Positions 46,753 to 58,663 of a DNA stretch of 64,000 bases are shown piece by piece. The notes under the pieces were generated by a model. It was not told the origin of the DNA, did not search any database, and saw nothing but the letters and a program-made list of their open reading frames with translations. The translations under genes and the position numbers were made by a program. Origin of the DNA: Thuidium tamariscinum (Eukaryota > Streptophyta > Bryopsida > Hypnales > Thuidiaceae). How positions within the stretch are numbered: the first letter of the stretch is position 1; each line of letters opens with the position of its first letter. The stretch is taken from NCBI GenBank assembly GCA_947034885.2, contig OX344757.2, positions 21,446,001 to 21,510,000 on the forward strand. The letters are read 5' to 3'.

Positions 46753-48397
46753 GAATTTCTTCCTTATGATTGCAACTTGTGATGAAATCTTGTCTTATAT
46801 TGTAAATAAGATCATTTGTGATTGGTCCACAAATAATATATTGGGTTAAGGGAGAGAGCATGATTGAATTGAAGCCTTGAATGTAGAAGTGGAATGAATT
46901 TTTACTTTGAAAGGCAAATATAAAGGCCTAGATAAAGGATGCTCTTATCATATGCTGCAACATTCAAGTCTCTTTGAGCTTTCTAGAACATGCATTGAAT
47001 TTGCTTCCTCTACAATTTTGCACTAGGATATGTGTTGGGTTTGCAACTTTTTACATCTTGCCTAGGTTCCATTGTTTTGGATCTATAATTTTGGGGGAAT
47101 TGCCTTTTCAAGAAGTGCTTGATGATAACATTCTTAACTAATAACGCAAAGTTCCTCAAAAAATTATTGAACCACCCACAAATATAGGCTTAATAGAAGA
47201 ATGATTCTTACTATAAGTCAAAAAAGCATAGCACCTCATCTTTTTGAAATCAAATTTTTCCTAAAGACTTAGCTTTTCTTAAAATGGGAGGCTCTTCACT
47301 TGGTTAAGAATATTATGTTTGGAAACATTTTTCCTTCAAATTTCCCACATAAATTGACCTTTATTTCTATTATTTGCACTAGATCATCTTTTGTTAAAGA
47401 TTTTATGCAAAGGTGTTTAATTTTTGAAATTAATCTTCTAGTGATAAAAGCTCTAAGAGCTAAGCCTCAAATACATTAAATATTAGAATATTAGAACATT
47501 ATTAAATAATTTATTTAGGAAAGCAATTGAATAGATTTTGCAATGTTGTAAGTTAATTGTAGTCAAATATCTTATATTATCTTACCTCAGATCTTTTTAA
47601 TGACTGAAGTCTTAGACTTGATATATTAGAAAAGATTAAAAAACTTCAAATTTCATTTAAATGTTTAAATCTATCAAAGTCAAGTATGACTATCATTTAG
47701 TCTATTTGTGAAATTGTTGTGTTTTTTTCTATATGATCTATAGCTTGTCTAATTTGAAATTGCCATGTAGTTTCAATTCATTAAATAATGATTAACATTA
47801 TAAAAAAATCTATCTTTTCTTTTAAATTTAAAAACATTCTAAAGATGTCTTAAAAGCCTCAAAGTTACAAGAGTTGAGATTTTGAAATTGCAACATTTCA
47901 ATATTTCATAATCATCAACTACCTTTCACTACTAAAGCAAAGGATAATAGTATCCTAGTTTAGCCTCTTTTACATCCAATGGAAATGTTGAATTGGAAAA
48001 AATGACATATTTCACATCAACATATACTCTTAATTGTCAAAATCCAATGTAAAATTGAAGTTTGAACATATAACATTATTTTTTTCACATAGTATATTGA
48101 AATTTGTTAATAACATGGTCACTATTTGCTAATAATAATTTCAACTTTTTTTTCATTATATGCTTATGAAGTCATCCATAAGTTATAGAATAAAATGTAA
48201 TTCAAATGTATTTAAAAAGTAAAGAAAGCTATAAAGTACTCTTATTGAAGCTTGAAAGGAAAAATAACATGATAATTTTAGGTTTTCAAAAAATTCTCTA
48301 TACTACAAAAATTTAAACTATATTTTTAGATCTTTATTAGTCTCTATGTAGAAGAATATAGGTTTGAATATAAACCAAAAATAGTATTTATTTTCAT
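46753..48397. other. No gene seen
   Basis: AT-rich with only short frames and no paired ends. Confidence 0.5.
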
Positions 48398-49336
48398 TTA
48401 ATCCCTTCAATTTGTTGACTATATTTATTCTCAAAATAGTCAAAAACTACCATTTGTAGTACGAATACAAATTTTTTTTTTTAAACATTTTTGAGATTTG
48501 TAACCATAGGACCTTATAGTATATTGGCTTAAGACCATGGAGAAAAAGTTTTAGAGCTTTCCACTAAAAAAATTGCAAGATATTAGTGTTTGAATGTTCA
48601 AAAATAATTTTTTTCACCCTACTAAAAATAGGGCAATTGCACTTCAGAGAGGAATTCGTTCATATTAAAAATGGTCTACAACAATTGTGCTTCTTTGGAT
48701 TCATTGTTTAGGCCAAGTAGGGTACTTTTCTAAAAAATTCAAATTATTTAGAATTCTACAACATATAGGAAAGAAATAATAAGCAGAAAGAAGTAGCAAA
48801 TGATTCAAAATACAAAATTGTTAAGAATTTATTTATGGAATTGAAAAATGCCAATTCCAATGATTGGAATGTGGTAATAAACAATATATACATCCTATGA
48901 TTTTATTTTATTTTTAAAATATTGAAAATGGAGTAAACTAAAGGACTTCAAATTTTATTTTTGAGTAGAAAATCAATAAATGTATGCAAATAATAACTCC
49001 TCATAACTTTTGATTCATTGATCAAAATGGAATGATTCAAAGCTTTCTACACATACCTTACTGAAGAAAACCAATTTCATATTCTTTTTTTTGAAAAAAT
49101 GTTTTTTTTCCAATTTGCTTGAACTACACATTTACAAAAAAAACAAAGTATAATTATTAGGCTATAACTTTTGGCTCATATTTCTAAATGTCCTAATTTT
49201 TAGTATACATGAAAGATATTCCTCGTCCTCACCATCTATTCATATTTGGGCCTAAAATATGGAAAACTCTTATCACATGTATATGCTTAAAATTGGTATA
49301 TTGTCAAATTTAGGAAGCTAGTCTTTTAGGGATTAA
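48398..49336 (+). mobile_element. TTAA-family element, diverged copy
   Basis: It begins TTAATCCCTTCAATTTG and ends TCTTTTAGGGATTAA. The interior follows the second subfamily in reverse order relative to 49.7 kb: an ACCATAGGACCTTAT word, TTGCACTTCAGA, TTCTTTGGATTCATT, a CAATTCCAATGATTGGAATG block and TCATAACTTTTGATTC. It is more diverged than the neighbouring copy, so older. Confidence 0.75.
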
Positions 49337-49711
49337 AAATCAAAATATTGTTTTAAATGACTCTAATATTTTTATTTTTTTAAGTTAAAGTTGATAAGTA
49401 AATGATAGTCACAAAAATGTCATTGCTTTTTTATCAACAATACATTTTGGCAATATAGAATTAGGTCAATTTTATTATAGTCTTTCATATAAAAAAGAAG
49501 TTTTGTCCTTACAATAGTAACTTTTGAATTTTGAAACAATTTATACTACCATTCTACAAGTGTTTTGTCTAATTAGTGTTAAATTTCATCATTTCAAAAA
49601 AATTCTTCTTTCATTAATGATTATTATTTGGATTGTCATAGATCAAAGAATAATTTTTAATATTATTCCTTTTCCATTGAATGATAGAGTATTATCAAAC
49701 AAAATTTATTC
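49337..49711. other. No gene seen
   Basis: AT-rich spacer between two TTAA-family copies. Confidence 0.5.
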
Positions 49712-50641
49712 TTAACCCCTAAAGGACCAAAGTGCTTTTTTGGCAACATAGCGATTTTGGGTAGGTACGTGTGACTAGAGATTTCTATATTTTGGAACCA
49801 AAACTTGATAGAAGGTGTGGACGAGGAGTATATTTCAAGCCCAACAATTTTCATGACTTTTGACTACATGGTTGAAAAGTTATTGCATAATATGTTGTTT
49901 GTTTCTCAACTCGGGCAGTTCGGGCAGATAAAAAAAATCACTGTTTTTGGAAACCAAAATTTGAAATTGGTTTTATAGATTTATATATATGTGGAAATCT
50001 TTGAATCATTCCATTTGGATTAATGAGTCAAAAGTTATGAAGAATTTTAGTTTGCGGGTAGTTATGGATTCTCTACTCTAAAATAAACTTTGAAGTCCTT
50101 TATTTTACTCAATTTTCAATATTTTTGAAAAAACAAAAAATATTGGGTGTAGAATGTTTATTACAACATTTGAACCATTGAGATTGGCATTTTTCAATTC
50201 AATAAATAAATTGTTAAACATTTAGTATTTTGAATCATTCTCTACTTCTCTCTACTTACTATTTTTTTTGTACATGTTGTACAATTTGAAATGATTTGAA
50301 ATTTTTTGAGCATGTAGCCAACTTGAACTGAAAAATGAATCCAAAGAGTAACAACCATTTTGAATATTTTTTCATACAAATGTGGCCTTCTGAAGTGCAG
50401 CTGCCCGGATTTCCGCAGTGATAAAAAAGGGATTATTGTAACTTCAAACACTATTATCTTACAATCTACATGGCGGAATTTTCTGAAATTTTTTGTACAT
50501 GCTCTCAAACTAGTTTACACTAAGATCCTATGGTTACATTATTCTAAAAATGTTTTTTTTCTAAAATTTGATAGTTATCCTAAAAATGACAGTTTTGGAG
50601 CAATTTTGGTGAAAACATAGCCAAAAACCTTTAGGGGTTAA
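49712..50641 (-). mobile_element. TTAA-family element, 930 bp, both ends present
   Basis: The ends TTAACCCCTAAAGGACC and AACCTTTAGGGGTTAA are present, with TTAA outermost. It is the closest relative of the truncated copy at 45.8 kb. Interior landmarks: GGCAACATAGCGATTTTGGG, TCAAAAGTTATGA (50,028), AGTGCAGCTGCCCGGATTTC and a GAAAACATAGCCAAAAACC block beside the right end. No coding frame of note. Confidence 0.92.
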
Positions 50642-51046
50642 ATCACATTTATTTGACTTTCTTTTTGATATTGGCCTATTGTCTTGTATTTTAGAATTTT
50701 CTTTTGGATTATTAGAAGACATCTTAGAATTGGTCAATCTTCAATTGCTATAGGTCTTGTAGTTTAAGATTGTCATTTTTTTATTATTGGATGGCATCCT
50801 TCAAGCCAATCTCAATTTGCTATTAGTCCGTTATTTTCTCTAGAAAGCATTGAAGTTGTATTTGAATTTCTTGTAGATGTCATTGTTATTGGATCATATC
50901 CTTGTTGTCCTTCTTGAACTACAATGGATTCATTAAACTCAATTTTAGAATATGGTGAATTCATAATTAAATGTTTGTCTTCCAAATAAATTTGTATTGA
51001 AGAATTATAAAAATAATCAAATAGAATATACATGGTTAGATTTGTA
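50642..51046. other. No gene seen
   Basis: AT-rich spacer, nothing recognisable. Confidence 0.5.
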
Positions 51047-52297
51047 TTAATCCCTTAAGGATCAAGGCTATTAGAGGGGTTTCGAGGATAAAAAAAGCCC
51101 ATTTCAAGACTATTACCCTAGATGTTCCCTATGCTACTAGAAATTGCAAACCAATCTTATTGATTGAAATTTTCAAATTTTTGAAAAAAGATAAACTTTT
51201 TTTTCAAAAAATTCTAAAAAATATTAAGAAACCTAAAATTGTCTTTTTTGTAATTTTAAAAAATCAAATTTTTTTCTAATATGACAGTCTCTTAACCATA
51301 TTGAACTGCTTGTGTGGTGTATTCCTACAATTTGGGAATTCAAAATAACTTGTGATTGCTCAATGTCTTCAAAACTCTTCTAATGATTTTTTGGCCCAAA
51401 AAACACTCAAACTGTCATATTTACTACTTTCACCCAAGGAAAAAAAATCTTAGAATTTAACTATAGGAACTTGCACTTTACTTCTTTTAAATCATGTGGT
51501 AAAATTTTTATGAAGTTTAACCATACTAATTGGAAGATATTAGCATTCAAAGTTGGAAAAAAAAAGATTTTTTGAACTTTGCATTGGTGTACAATTTCAA
51601 ATGACTTTGATTGCCTTTTGTGGAATTTCTTGTATTATGGACCATGTATTAAAAAAGAACTATATTGAACATTTTGTGTTGAGAGTTGGAGATTTAAAAA
51701 AAGAAGTAAACACTTGATTTTCATTCATTCAATAATTGTTAAGTAGAAGTAGGATGAAGATTGAACAAAACATTAAATTTTTAATAACTTTAAGATGGAA
51801 TTGAAATACTAAAATTCCAATGGTGAGATTTTGCTTGCAAAAAAATTGAACCCTATCAAAAATAAAATTTGAAAAATTTGAAAATTTGCATCCAAAAATT
51901 AATTCTGTAAGTTGTTTTTTCAAGAAGTTGCTTAAATTGTCCAAAATACAAGATAGTTCATAAATTTTCCATTATTAATCCAAATTAAATGAATCATAGG
52001 CTCAAATCTTCAAATGTAAACAAAAACATATTCTTTGAGAAAAGAGAATTAAAATTTTAAAAAATTAAAATTTCAGGTGTTTTTGTGGGTTGAACCTCAA
52101 AAATTGCTTTTAGGACTTAGAATGGCATAACTTTTGCTCCCAGACACCAATTGAAATTAAAAAAAGATATTTTAAGAAGATAGTCTAATTTCCTTCTTTT
52201 TTTTGAATTCAAAAAATCATGTCAAAAATTCAATTCCTACAAGCCTACCTAAAATTCCAAGTGTCTACTAAGGAGGTTTTGATTCTTTAGGAATTAT
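51047..52297 (+). mobile_element. TTAA-family element carrying a CATTAG-family MITE
   Basis: It begins TTAATCCCTTAAGGATCAAG; the decayed right end reads GATTCTTTAGGAATTAT. Between them are the hairpin-subfamily words AACTATAGGAACTTGC, GGAAGATATTAGCATTCAAA and CATAACTTTTGCTCCCAGAC. A CATTAG-type MITE occupies 51,069-51,385, immediately inside the left terminus. Confidence 0.75.
51069..51385 (-). mobile_element. CATTAG-family MITE inside a TTAA element
   Basis: The ends are TATTAGAGGGGTTTCGAGG and CTTCAAAACTCTTCTAATG. Diverged family blocks are in reverse order (CCCATTTCAAGAC, CTCTTAACCATATTG, TTGGGAATTC). The uninterrupted 36.9-kb copy reads AAGGC-CTTTTTT at this place, and here the flanks join as AAGGC-ATTTTTT, again with no target duplication. 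Confidence 0.65.
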
Positions 52298-53310
52298 TAT
52301 TAATGTGGGATGACAACTACCAATAAAGATAAAACAAATTAATCTAAAATGGCTTTGATGCAAAACAGTGCACTTTGAAATACCAAAGCGCAATTATGAT
52401 TCATTGTTGCTTTGGATATAAATACTTGATATAATGCACATCTTATTTTTTATTTTTTTCCATTTTTTTCCGTTTTTTTTCCATTTAAATTTATTTTCAT
52501 TATCTTTTTCTTTCACTATTGATGAGGGCCTATTGTCTTCATGTCATGTAAATGTCTTGAATTTGATATAATGGTGTGGCAAGGTTGTCATTGTATTTCA
52601 ATTTTGAAAATGGAAGATAGATCATCCAATCTATATTGTAAATCTTAAAAGGTTTTGTCACTTAGGGGACTTGCATAATTGCCTTGTCCTTTGAAGAATT
52701 ACATTATTATTAGGCAACTTTGGGACCTTTTTATTCTCCCAAAATTTTTAGAGGCCTTTAGATTTTGGCCTATAGAAGAACGAAACTAACAAAATAATAG
52801 TGCTTTTAAATGCAATCCTCTAGGGATTATAGAAGGTTTATCCATATCTCTTGGGAAAAGCTCAAAGCTCATTAATCTTTAAAGTTTCTTGGATTCATTA
52901 GAGGACTCTTGAAGGTTTAGAGAAGTTTCAATAATTTCAATTATTTTTAGAGAGATTTTTTGAAATTTTTATGGAATATGAGGTGTAAAAGGAGCTTGCA
53001 ACTATGTGATTATTTTCAAAGCCAATTCATGATTGACAAGTTTTGGAGTTTTTTTGAAAACAAAAGAGAAGAAACAACAATTACAATATGGATATGCTAA
53101 TTTCCATTGACTTTGGTGAATATAAGTGGAAAGGGCATTGGAGGCAGTTTTATTGGAAGTCTTTTGTGTCTCTTAAACCTAAAAACATGAATCGAGTGTG
53201 ACTTCTACTAGTCAAAGTATGATGCCAAAAGTTCCTTAGATGGCTCTCAAAGTCATTTGAAATTCTTTGGTAAAAATCAAGAAAAGTTCCCCCCTCACCC
53301 AACTTTTGAA
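52298..53310. other. No gene seen
   Basis: AT-rich. No exon or element boundary is supported; TTTTTTCCATTTTTTTCC at about 52,450-52,490 is low-complexity. Confidence 0.5.
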
Positions 53311-54303
53311 TTAATCCCTCATTGTTGAAGGGGACAAAAAGTATCCTTGCATAGTCTTGACATTCCTATTCAAAGTGTTGTAACTTTTGCATCAAATGTC
53401 CAAATTCAATAAAAACTTGTTAGAAAAGTTGCAAATACTAGTTTATTGTGTGTAGTAAAAGTTTCAAATCAAAATAAGATGTGTTGATTTTTTGAAAACC
53501 ATTCAAAGTTCACAAGTTCAATTTGAGTTCATCAATTGACATTTCAATGGGTGCAACTTTGGGAGTTTGTATCTTTTTCATGAAACATTGGTTTTCAATC
53601 AAATTTATTAGGTTATGTTTTCTTTGAATTCTAATTATTGTGGTTAAATTATCATGTCTATCCAAGTTATTTTGAATGTTTGGGAGCAATTCAAAGTTCA
53701 AACTCTTGGCATTTTTGGATTTTAGTGAACTTTGGTGGTTTGTTTCTTCCTCGTACAATTCATTCTTTTGGAAAAGTTGTGCATACTAGTCTAGTTTGTA
53801 TGAATGAAATTTCATTTCAATCCAAGAGGTTTGACTAAAAAGTGAGTGACTAAAAAGCATTTTAGTAGAAGAAGGTTCAACCATAGATGTGTTTTTTTTC
53901 AACTTTTTCAATGTTTTTGACATTTCAAAACAATTTAGGAGATGCAATGACAATAAGTCAATTAAATGATATTTTCTTTCACCAATGTCTTTGAATTGTG
54001 GTTTTGAATCACTTCACAATTTGATTTTTTCTCATTTGAGTAGGTTTAGAAATTGAATTTGCCCCCCAAATGTGTTTTCAGGAAAATTTCAGCATTTTTT
54101 TTCAACACTAAAATATTATAATCTTGCAATCTATGTAGCCAAATGACTCCAAATTTCATTTCCATCATCTACAATATGCATAGTACATGATTGTAATGTA
54201 CATTTGAAATTTTCATTCCTCAGTGACATTTAGTCTTATATATAACACTTGAAAAGCAAGGATGCAATTAGACAAATTTGGGCCTTAGGCAATGAAGGGT
54301 TAA
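53311..54303. mobile_element. TTAA-flanked element, 993-bp variant
   Basis: The ends TTAATCCCTCATTGTTGAAG and GCCTTAGGCAATGAAGGGTTAA are imperfect inverted repeats with TTAA outermost. The interior is unlike the 930-bp copies. The GCAATGAAGGGTTAA end also occurs alone at about 57,401-57,415, so this variant has at least one relative here. Confidence 0.65.
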
Positions 54304-54492
54304 TATCTTTCAATCTAAATAATCAAACTTGATGAAATTTTGACCACATGATCTTACAAAATTCTAGTACAACATCCAATGGTTGAATTCAAAAAAAGAA
54401 AAACATTCTGTGATTTGCATATATCCATGTACTAGAAATGGAAGTCTTGAGTGTTTTTTTAGCAAGAAAAGGCCTTGAGACTTCAGGGATTA
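54304..54492 (-). mobile_element. TTAA-family right-end fragment
   Basis: Words ATATCTTTCAATC, AACTTGATGAAATTTTGACC, ACATGATC and AAGAAAAGGCCTTGAGAC, then CTTCAGGGATTATG, match the terminal 190 bp of hairpin-subfamily copies. The 993-bp variant may have inserted into this copy, but its left part was not found. Confidence 0.5.
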
Positions 54493-54585
54493 TGCAATTT
54501 TCTTATAAACCTCAATTGATCCGGGTTAATCAAATCAATTGAGAGTGCTCAGAATTTTTTATATACTTCTTTGACGTAGGCCCAA

Positions 54586-54711
54586 ATGAATGTAAAGGGA
54601 CTTGGCAAGTGCAAATCACTGACATTTAGAGGGGCCGGAACTCCAGAAGTCACGTGGTTTCTGTTGTGTGTGGCACAGGTTCATCCTGAACTGAAGTTCA
54701 AAGTTGACAAG
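54586..54711 (+). other. Possible exon of unknown gene
   Basis: A less AT-rich stretch reads MNVKGLGKCKSLTFRG... and ends VHPELKFKVDK before a GTCAGT donor-like site; GACGTAG and GGCACAG could be acceptors. It resembles a host exon in composition but I do not recognise it. It lies 60 bp left of a Tourist-like MITE and may be an isolated gene fragment. Confidence 0.2.
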
Positions 54712-54770
54712 GTCAGTTCAACCTGTACGCACATTATTTTATCATCCTCTATCTTACTGGACCCCTCTAA

Positions 54771-55149
54771 GAGCCCGTTTCCATTGAGCAGCTAGATGTC
54801 CAGGAGCTGGAGGGTGCTCCAGAGGGGATAATCAGCCGCTCGTCTCTCCTGCTGCTCACCTTTTCGAACTAATGTTTTGTCTGTTTCCCTGTTTGGCATT
54901 TGTAGCAGGTAATGGATTAAAGCGCAGCAAGTATTCCAAACCTGTAGCAGGGATTTTTTGGACGTTTCCTAGGATTGGGGGTCTAGGCAGCCCTCAAGGC
55001 CCTCCATGTCTGCATTTCACTTCTCCCCGACCGAGAGGCCTGGAGGGGGATCTGGACGTCTGATTGGAGGTCCAGCTCCCCTCCCGGTCAATGGAAAGGG
55101 CTTGGACCGTCCAAGGTTTGGACGTCCAGGCCCTAATGGAAATGGGCCC
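54771..55149. mobile_element. Tourist/Harbinger-like MITE, 379 bp, GC-rich
   Basis: The ends GAGCCCGTTTCCATT and AATGGAAATGGGCCC are inverted repeats flanked by TAA on both sides (54,768-54,770 and 55,150-55,152). GACGTCC-like and CCAGGAGCTGGAGG words give further internal symmetry. It is much richer in G and C than its surroundings. No coding frame is convincing. Confidence 0.8.
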
Positions 55150-55152
55150 TAA

Positions 55153-57543
55153 GCTAAGGCTCTTCACCAATCACCACATGGCACACTCACATTCCTCATG
55201 AAAATGGAACCACGCACTTCAATTCTCTGCCATAACTTATGGTCCAATCCCACCATTTGAAAATAAAGCCACAACCATATCCTTTCATTTTGCAAAGCTA
55301 CAAGTACTATACGATAATATAACTTAACCTTTAAACAAACATGGAGCACCGTAGAAATCTTTTTTCTAAAACCATCGAAATCATTGGCTAAAAAAATCCA
55401 AAAGTGCACATTAGAAGTCAAAATATTGTAGAAGATCTTCCCTTTTGACTCCTAATTCTATAAATGAATAGATGTAGTTATGTCCTACACAACAAGATGT
55501 TATCTCATTCATTGACAAGAAAAAGGCTTTAGTGCCATTTAAAAGTTAACATTGTTTACTAATGACATAGAGGTTCATTTTGGCATCTTTAGAAAGGGGA
55601 TCCTGCAAAGAACAAAAGAGTCTTAGAAGGCTCATCAACCAACTCCAAACCTTGCATTGATTGGTAAGTCTGTCTCAAACATTTAGAAAGCGGCATAATA
55701 TCTTCTCAACCCATGAAGGACCACAACTTGGTTAATTTATAACTCACAATGTTATGATATTTAAGAAGATTGTTCTTTTAATAGAGAGGAAAAACAAATT
55801 TGGAGCACGACTTTTTTTTCATTTTTTATGAAGTGCCAAAGTAGCAATATAAAATGTTATAATGGTGCTTTAAATTTCAACATTCATTCATATATTGAAT
55901 AGAAAATATTACTTTAGTAAATATCACAGGTTCATAATTTTGTTTTCATCCATACTCTCGAAATTTTATCCCAGATTTTTTTTAGTTCAAAGTTTTCTAA
56001 CAAAAACTTCATGGTTTTGGTTCATATTTTTTAGCCAAATTATTATTTTTTGGTGCGATTTGGCACCAAAAAGCCCCTCAAAAGCCCCTAGTTTGAAGGA
56101 AGGGAGGCAATCCATTTCTAACCACTTAAATAATTCAATATGTCTTGAGTCCGAGTATGTTGAGGGGAAAAATTTCTCCAAGTACACCACTAGGTTTGAA
56201 AAGGATTTGATATTTTCTTAGAATTTTTTTCCTCATAACAAAATTACAATGAATTTTTTAGTTGAAGATTGTGTTCATTCCACTTTAGTCATATAGGTCT
56301 TCTCATTTTTTGACTAAAGCTAATTGCAAAATAAACCAAGGGTTGGTTGCAATGTTGAAACTTGTAGCCAATCATAATGTACTACAACTATGTTGAGAAC
56401 TATACCATGATTAAATACTACCCATCTTATTGCACAAAAAGACATCACCCTACAATGCTAAAATGGGGACTTAATCAAGAATGTGTTGCCTCCTATAAAG
56501 TAGGCTCTACTCATGAAGCAATCCTTTGAGGTCTTGTTGACCTCTTTGATGGTTTTTAGATGTATAAAAACACTTTCCAATATTTTTTATTTGAAGACAA
56601 ACTAATAAGGAATCTAATACAAGTGGTATCTTGTTTTTTGGAGCATTTATGGATCACTTATGAATTTCTAAAGAATTATATTATAGATACCTATTAAAGA
56701 TTATAGCCTTTACAAAACCCATACTCATGCAGTTTAGAAAAAGATATGGATTAACCAAAAACAAGCATTGTAGCAATAGGAAGTAATAGAAAAAGGTTCC
56801 AAAATAGAACCATTACTAAATTTAAATAGATGTTTGAGGCAATGATGATTTCAAATATTTTTAGCATCCATAAGAAGGTAGTTGGACCATCAATTCTCAT
56901 TCTGGAAAAAAATCAATTAACACTTGTCTATTTAGTTTGAAATGGACCTATTGTAGATTTTATTCCATTCATTGGTGGCATATGAACCAATATTAAACAA
57001 ATCTTATTACACTCTCACATGATCAATAATCCATTTAAAGACAATCATGTATCCATTTAACAACTTCCTATAGGGACACTTTAAAGAAGAAGGCCACAAT
57101 AAGTAGACACTACTATATGCTAATTTGGAAGCCTACAAAAGTTTATTAAATTGGTGTGAACCCATACATTCTCATTTAGATAATGATTTCACTATGATAT
57201 AATTTGTGTGAATTTTTGGATGAAGTTCATAAGAACTGGATGAAAATTACAATATTTCAGATAGTAATGAAAATAGTGTGGACCATACTATTCAATTATT
57301 TGCAAAAAATTGTGAACTAATATATTAGTTTGTACTATAAACCAAGCTTAGTGCAAAATAGCATTAATAGTGTGAGGGTCAATAGTTGATTTAATTTATG
57401 TAGCAATGAAGGGTTAATCAAAATTATCTACAAATTTAGTGTCACTACAAAATTTTGTTTTTGTGTGAATCGGTATGCTATAGTAATGATTCAATTTGCA
57501 CTAATTCAAATTGTATGAGTTTAATGATTTAGTGATACAAAAA
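55153..57543. other. No gene seen
   Basis: AT-rich. A 108-codon plus-strand frame at 55,895-56,221 is rich in F, I and S and has no protein-like motif. A lone AATGAAGGGTTAA end lies at about 57,403. Confidence 0.5.
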
Positions 57544-58498
57544 TTAACCCCTAAAGCCCTAAACTACATTTTTTGGCAACATAGCAATTTTGGGCAGCTC
57601 ACTATGAATGGAGTTTTTATTTTTTTTCTTTGAAATTTTCACACAACATGTATTCAAGGAGTAGCTTCAAGGCCCAACAATTTTCATAACTTTTGACCAC
57701 ACAGTTTAAAAGTTATAGCATGATATGTTGTTTTGTTTGAATTGCGGGTAGCTTGGGCAAAAAAAAAACTTCTTTAAAAATTATTTTTTCTAAAAATAAA
57801 ATTTTTAATTTGGTTTATTAGATTTTTTATCTATTTAGAAAGCTTTGATTCATTCCATTTCAATAAGTGAATCAAAAGTTATGAGGAATTTTAGTTTGGA
57901 GTAATTTGGGGATAGTTATAGAATCTTTACTCTACAAAAAAGTTTGAAATTCTGTATTTAATTCAATTTTTAATATTTTTGGAAAAAAAGTAAAACATTG
58001 GGTGAAGATTTTTTATTAAAATATTTTAACCATTGGGATTGACATTTTTAATTTTTATAAATAAATTGTTCACAATTTAGTATTTTCAAGCATTTTCTAC
58101 CTCTTTCTACTAACTATTTTTTTCCTATATGTTATACAATTCCAAATGATTTGAAAATTTTTGAGCATATAGCCAACTTGAATTGTAAAATGAATTCAAA
58201 GAGTAACCATCAGTTTGAGTATTTTTTCATACAAATGTGACCTTGTGAAGAGCAGCTGCCCGAATTTCCATAGGGTTAAAAAAAGGATTTTTGCTAGTTC
58301 AAATGTTAATATCTTGCAATCTACACGGTAGAAATTTCTAAAAGAAAATTCCACATTTTTTCAAACCACCTAACTACAAGATCCTACGGTTAAATATGTC
58401 AAAAAATGTTTCTTTTTCAAAAAAATTGCACTTGTATTAGAAATCACAGTTTTGGAGTGATTTTGGTGGAAACATAGTCAAAAACCTTTAGGGGTTAA
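57544..58498 (-). mobile_element. TTAA-family element, 955 bp, both ends present
   Basis: The ends TTAACCCCTAAAGCCCT and AAACCTTTAGGGGTTAA are intact. It is closely related to the 954-bp copy at 25.9 kb, sharing GGGCAGCTCACTA, GGAGTAGCTT and the paired TCATAACTTTTGA (57,684) and TCAAAAGTTATGA (57,872). No coding frame. Confidence 0.92.
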
Positions 58499-58663
58499 GA
58501 AGAACAAATCAATGTAGTGTTTCTTGTCTCTTTGGAGAATCAATGGTGGTAGTGGTTTATAGCATTGCTTCAAAACTTTAACCCTTAAGAAATTTGTGGA
58601 ATATCTTATTTACCATTGATAATCAAATTTGGAAGCTTTAAATTCATATTTGGAATCAATGAC

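Noticed and set aside
55895-56221. A 108-codon plus-strand frame
   Set aside because: Low-complexity, F/I/S/K-rich translation of AT-rich DNA with no splice context or protein-like blocks.
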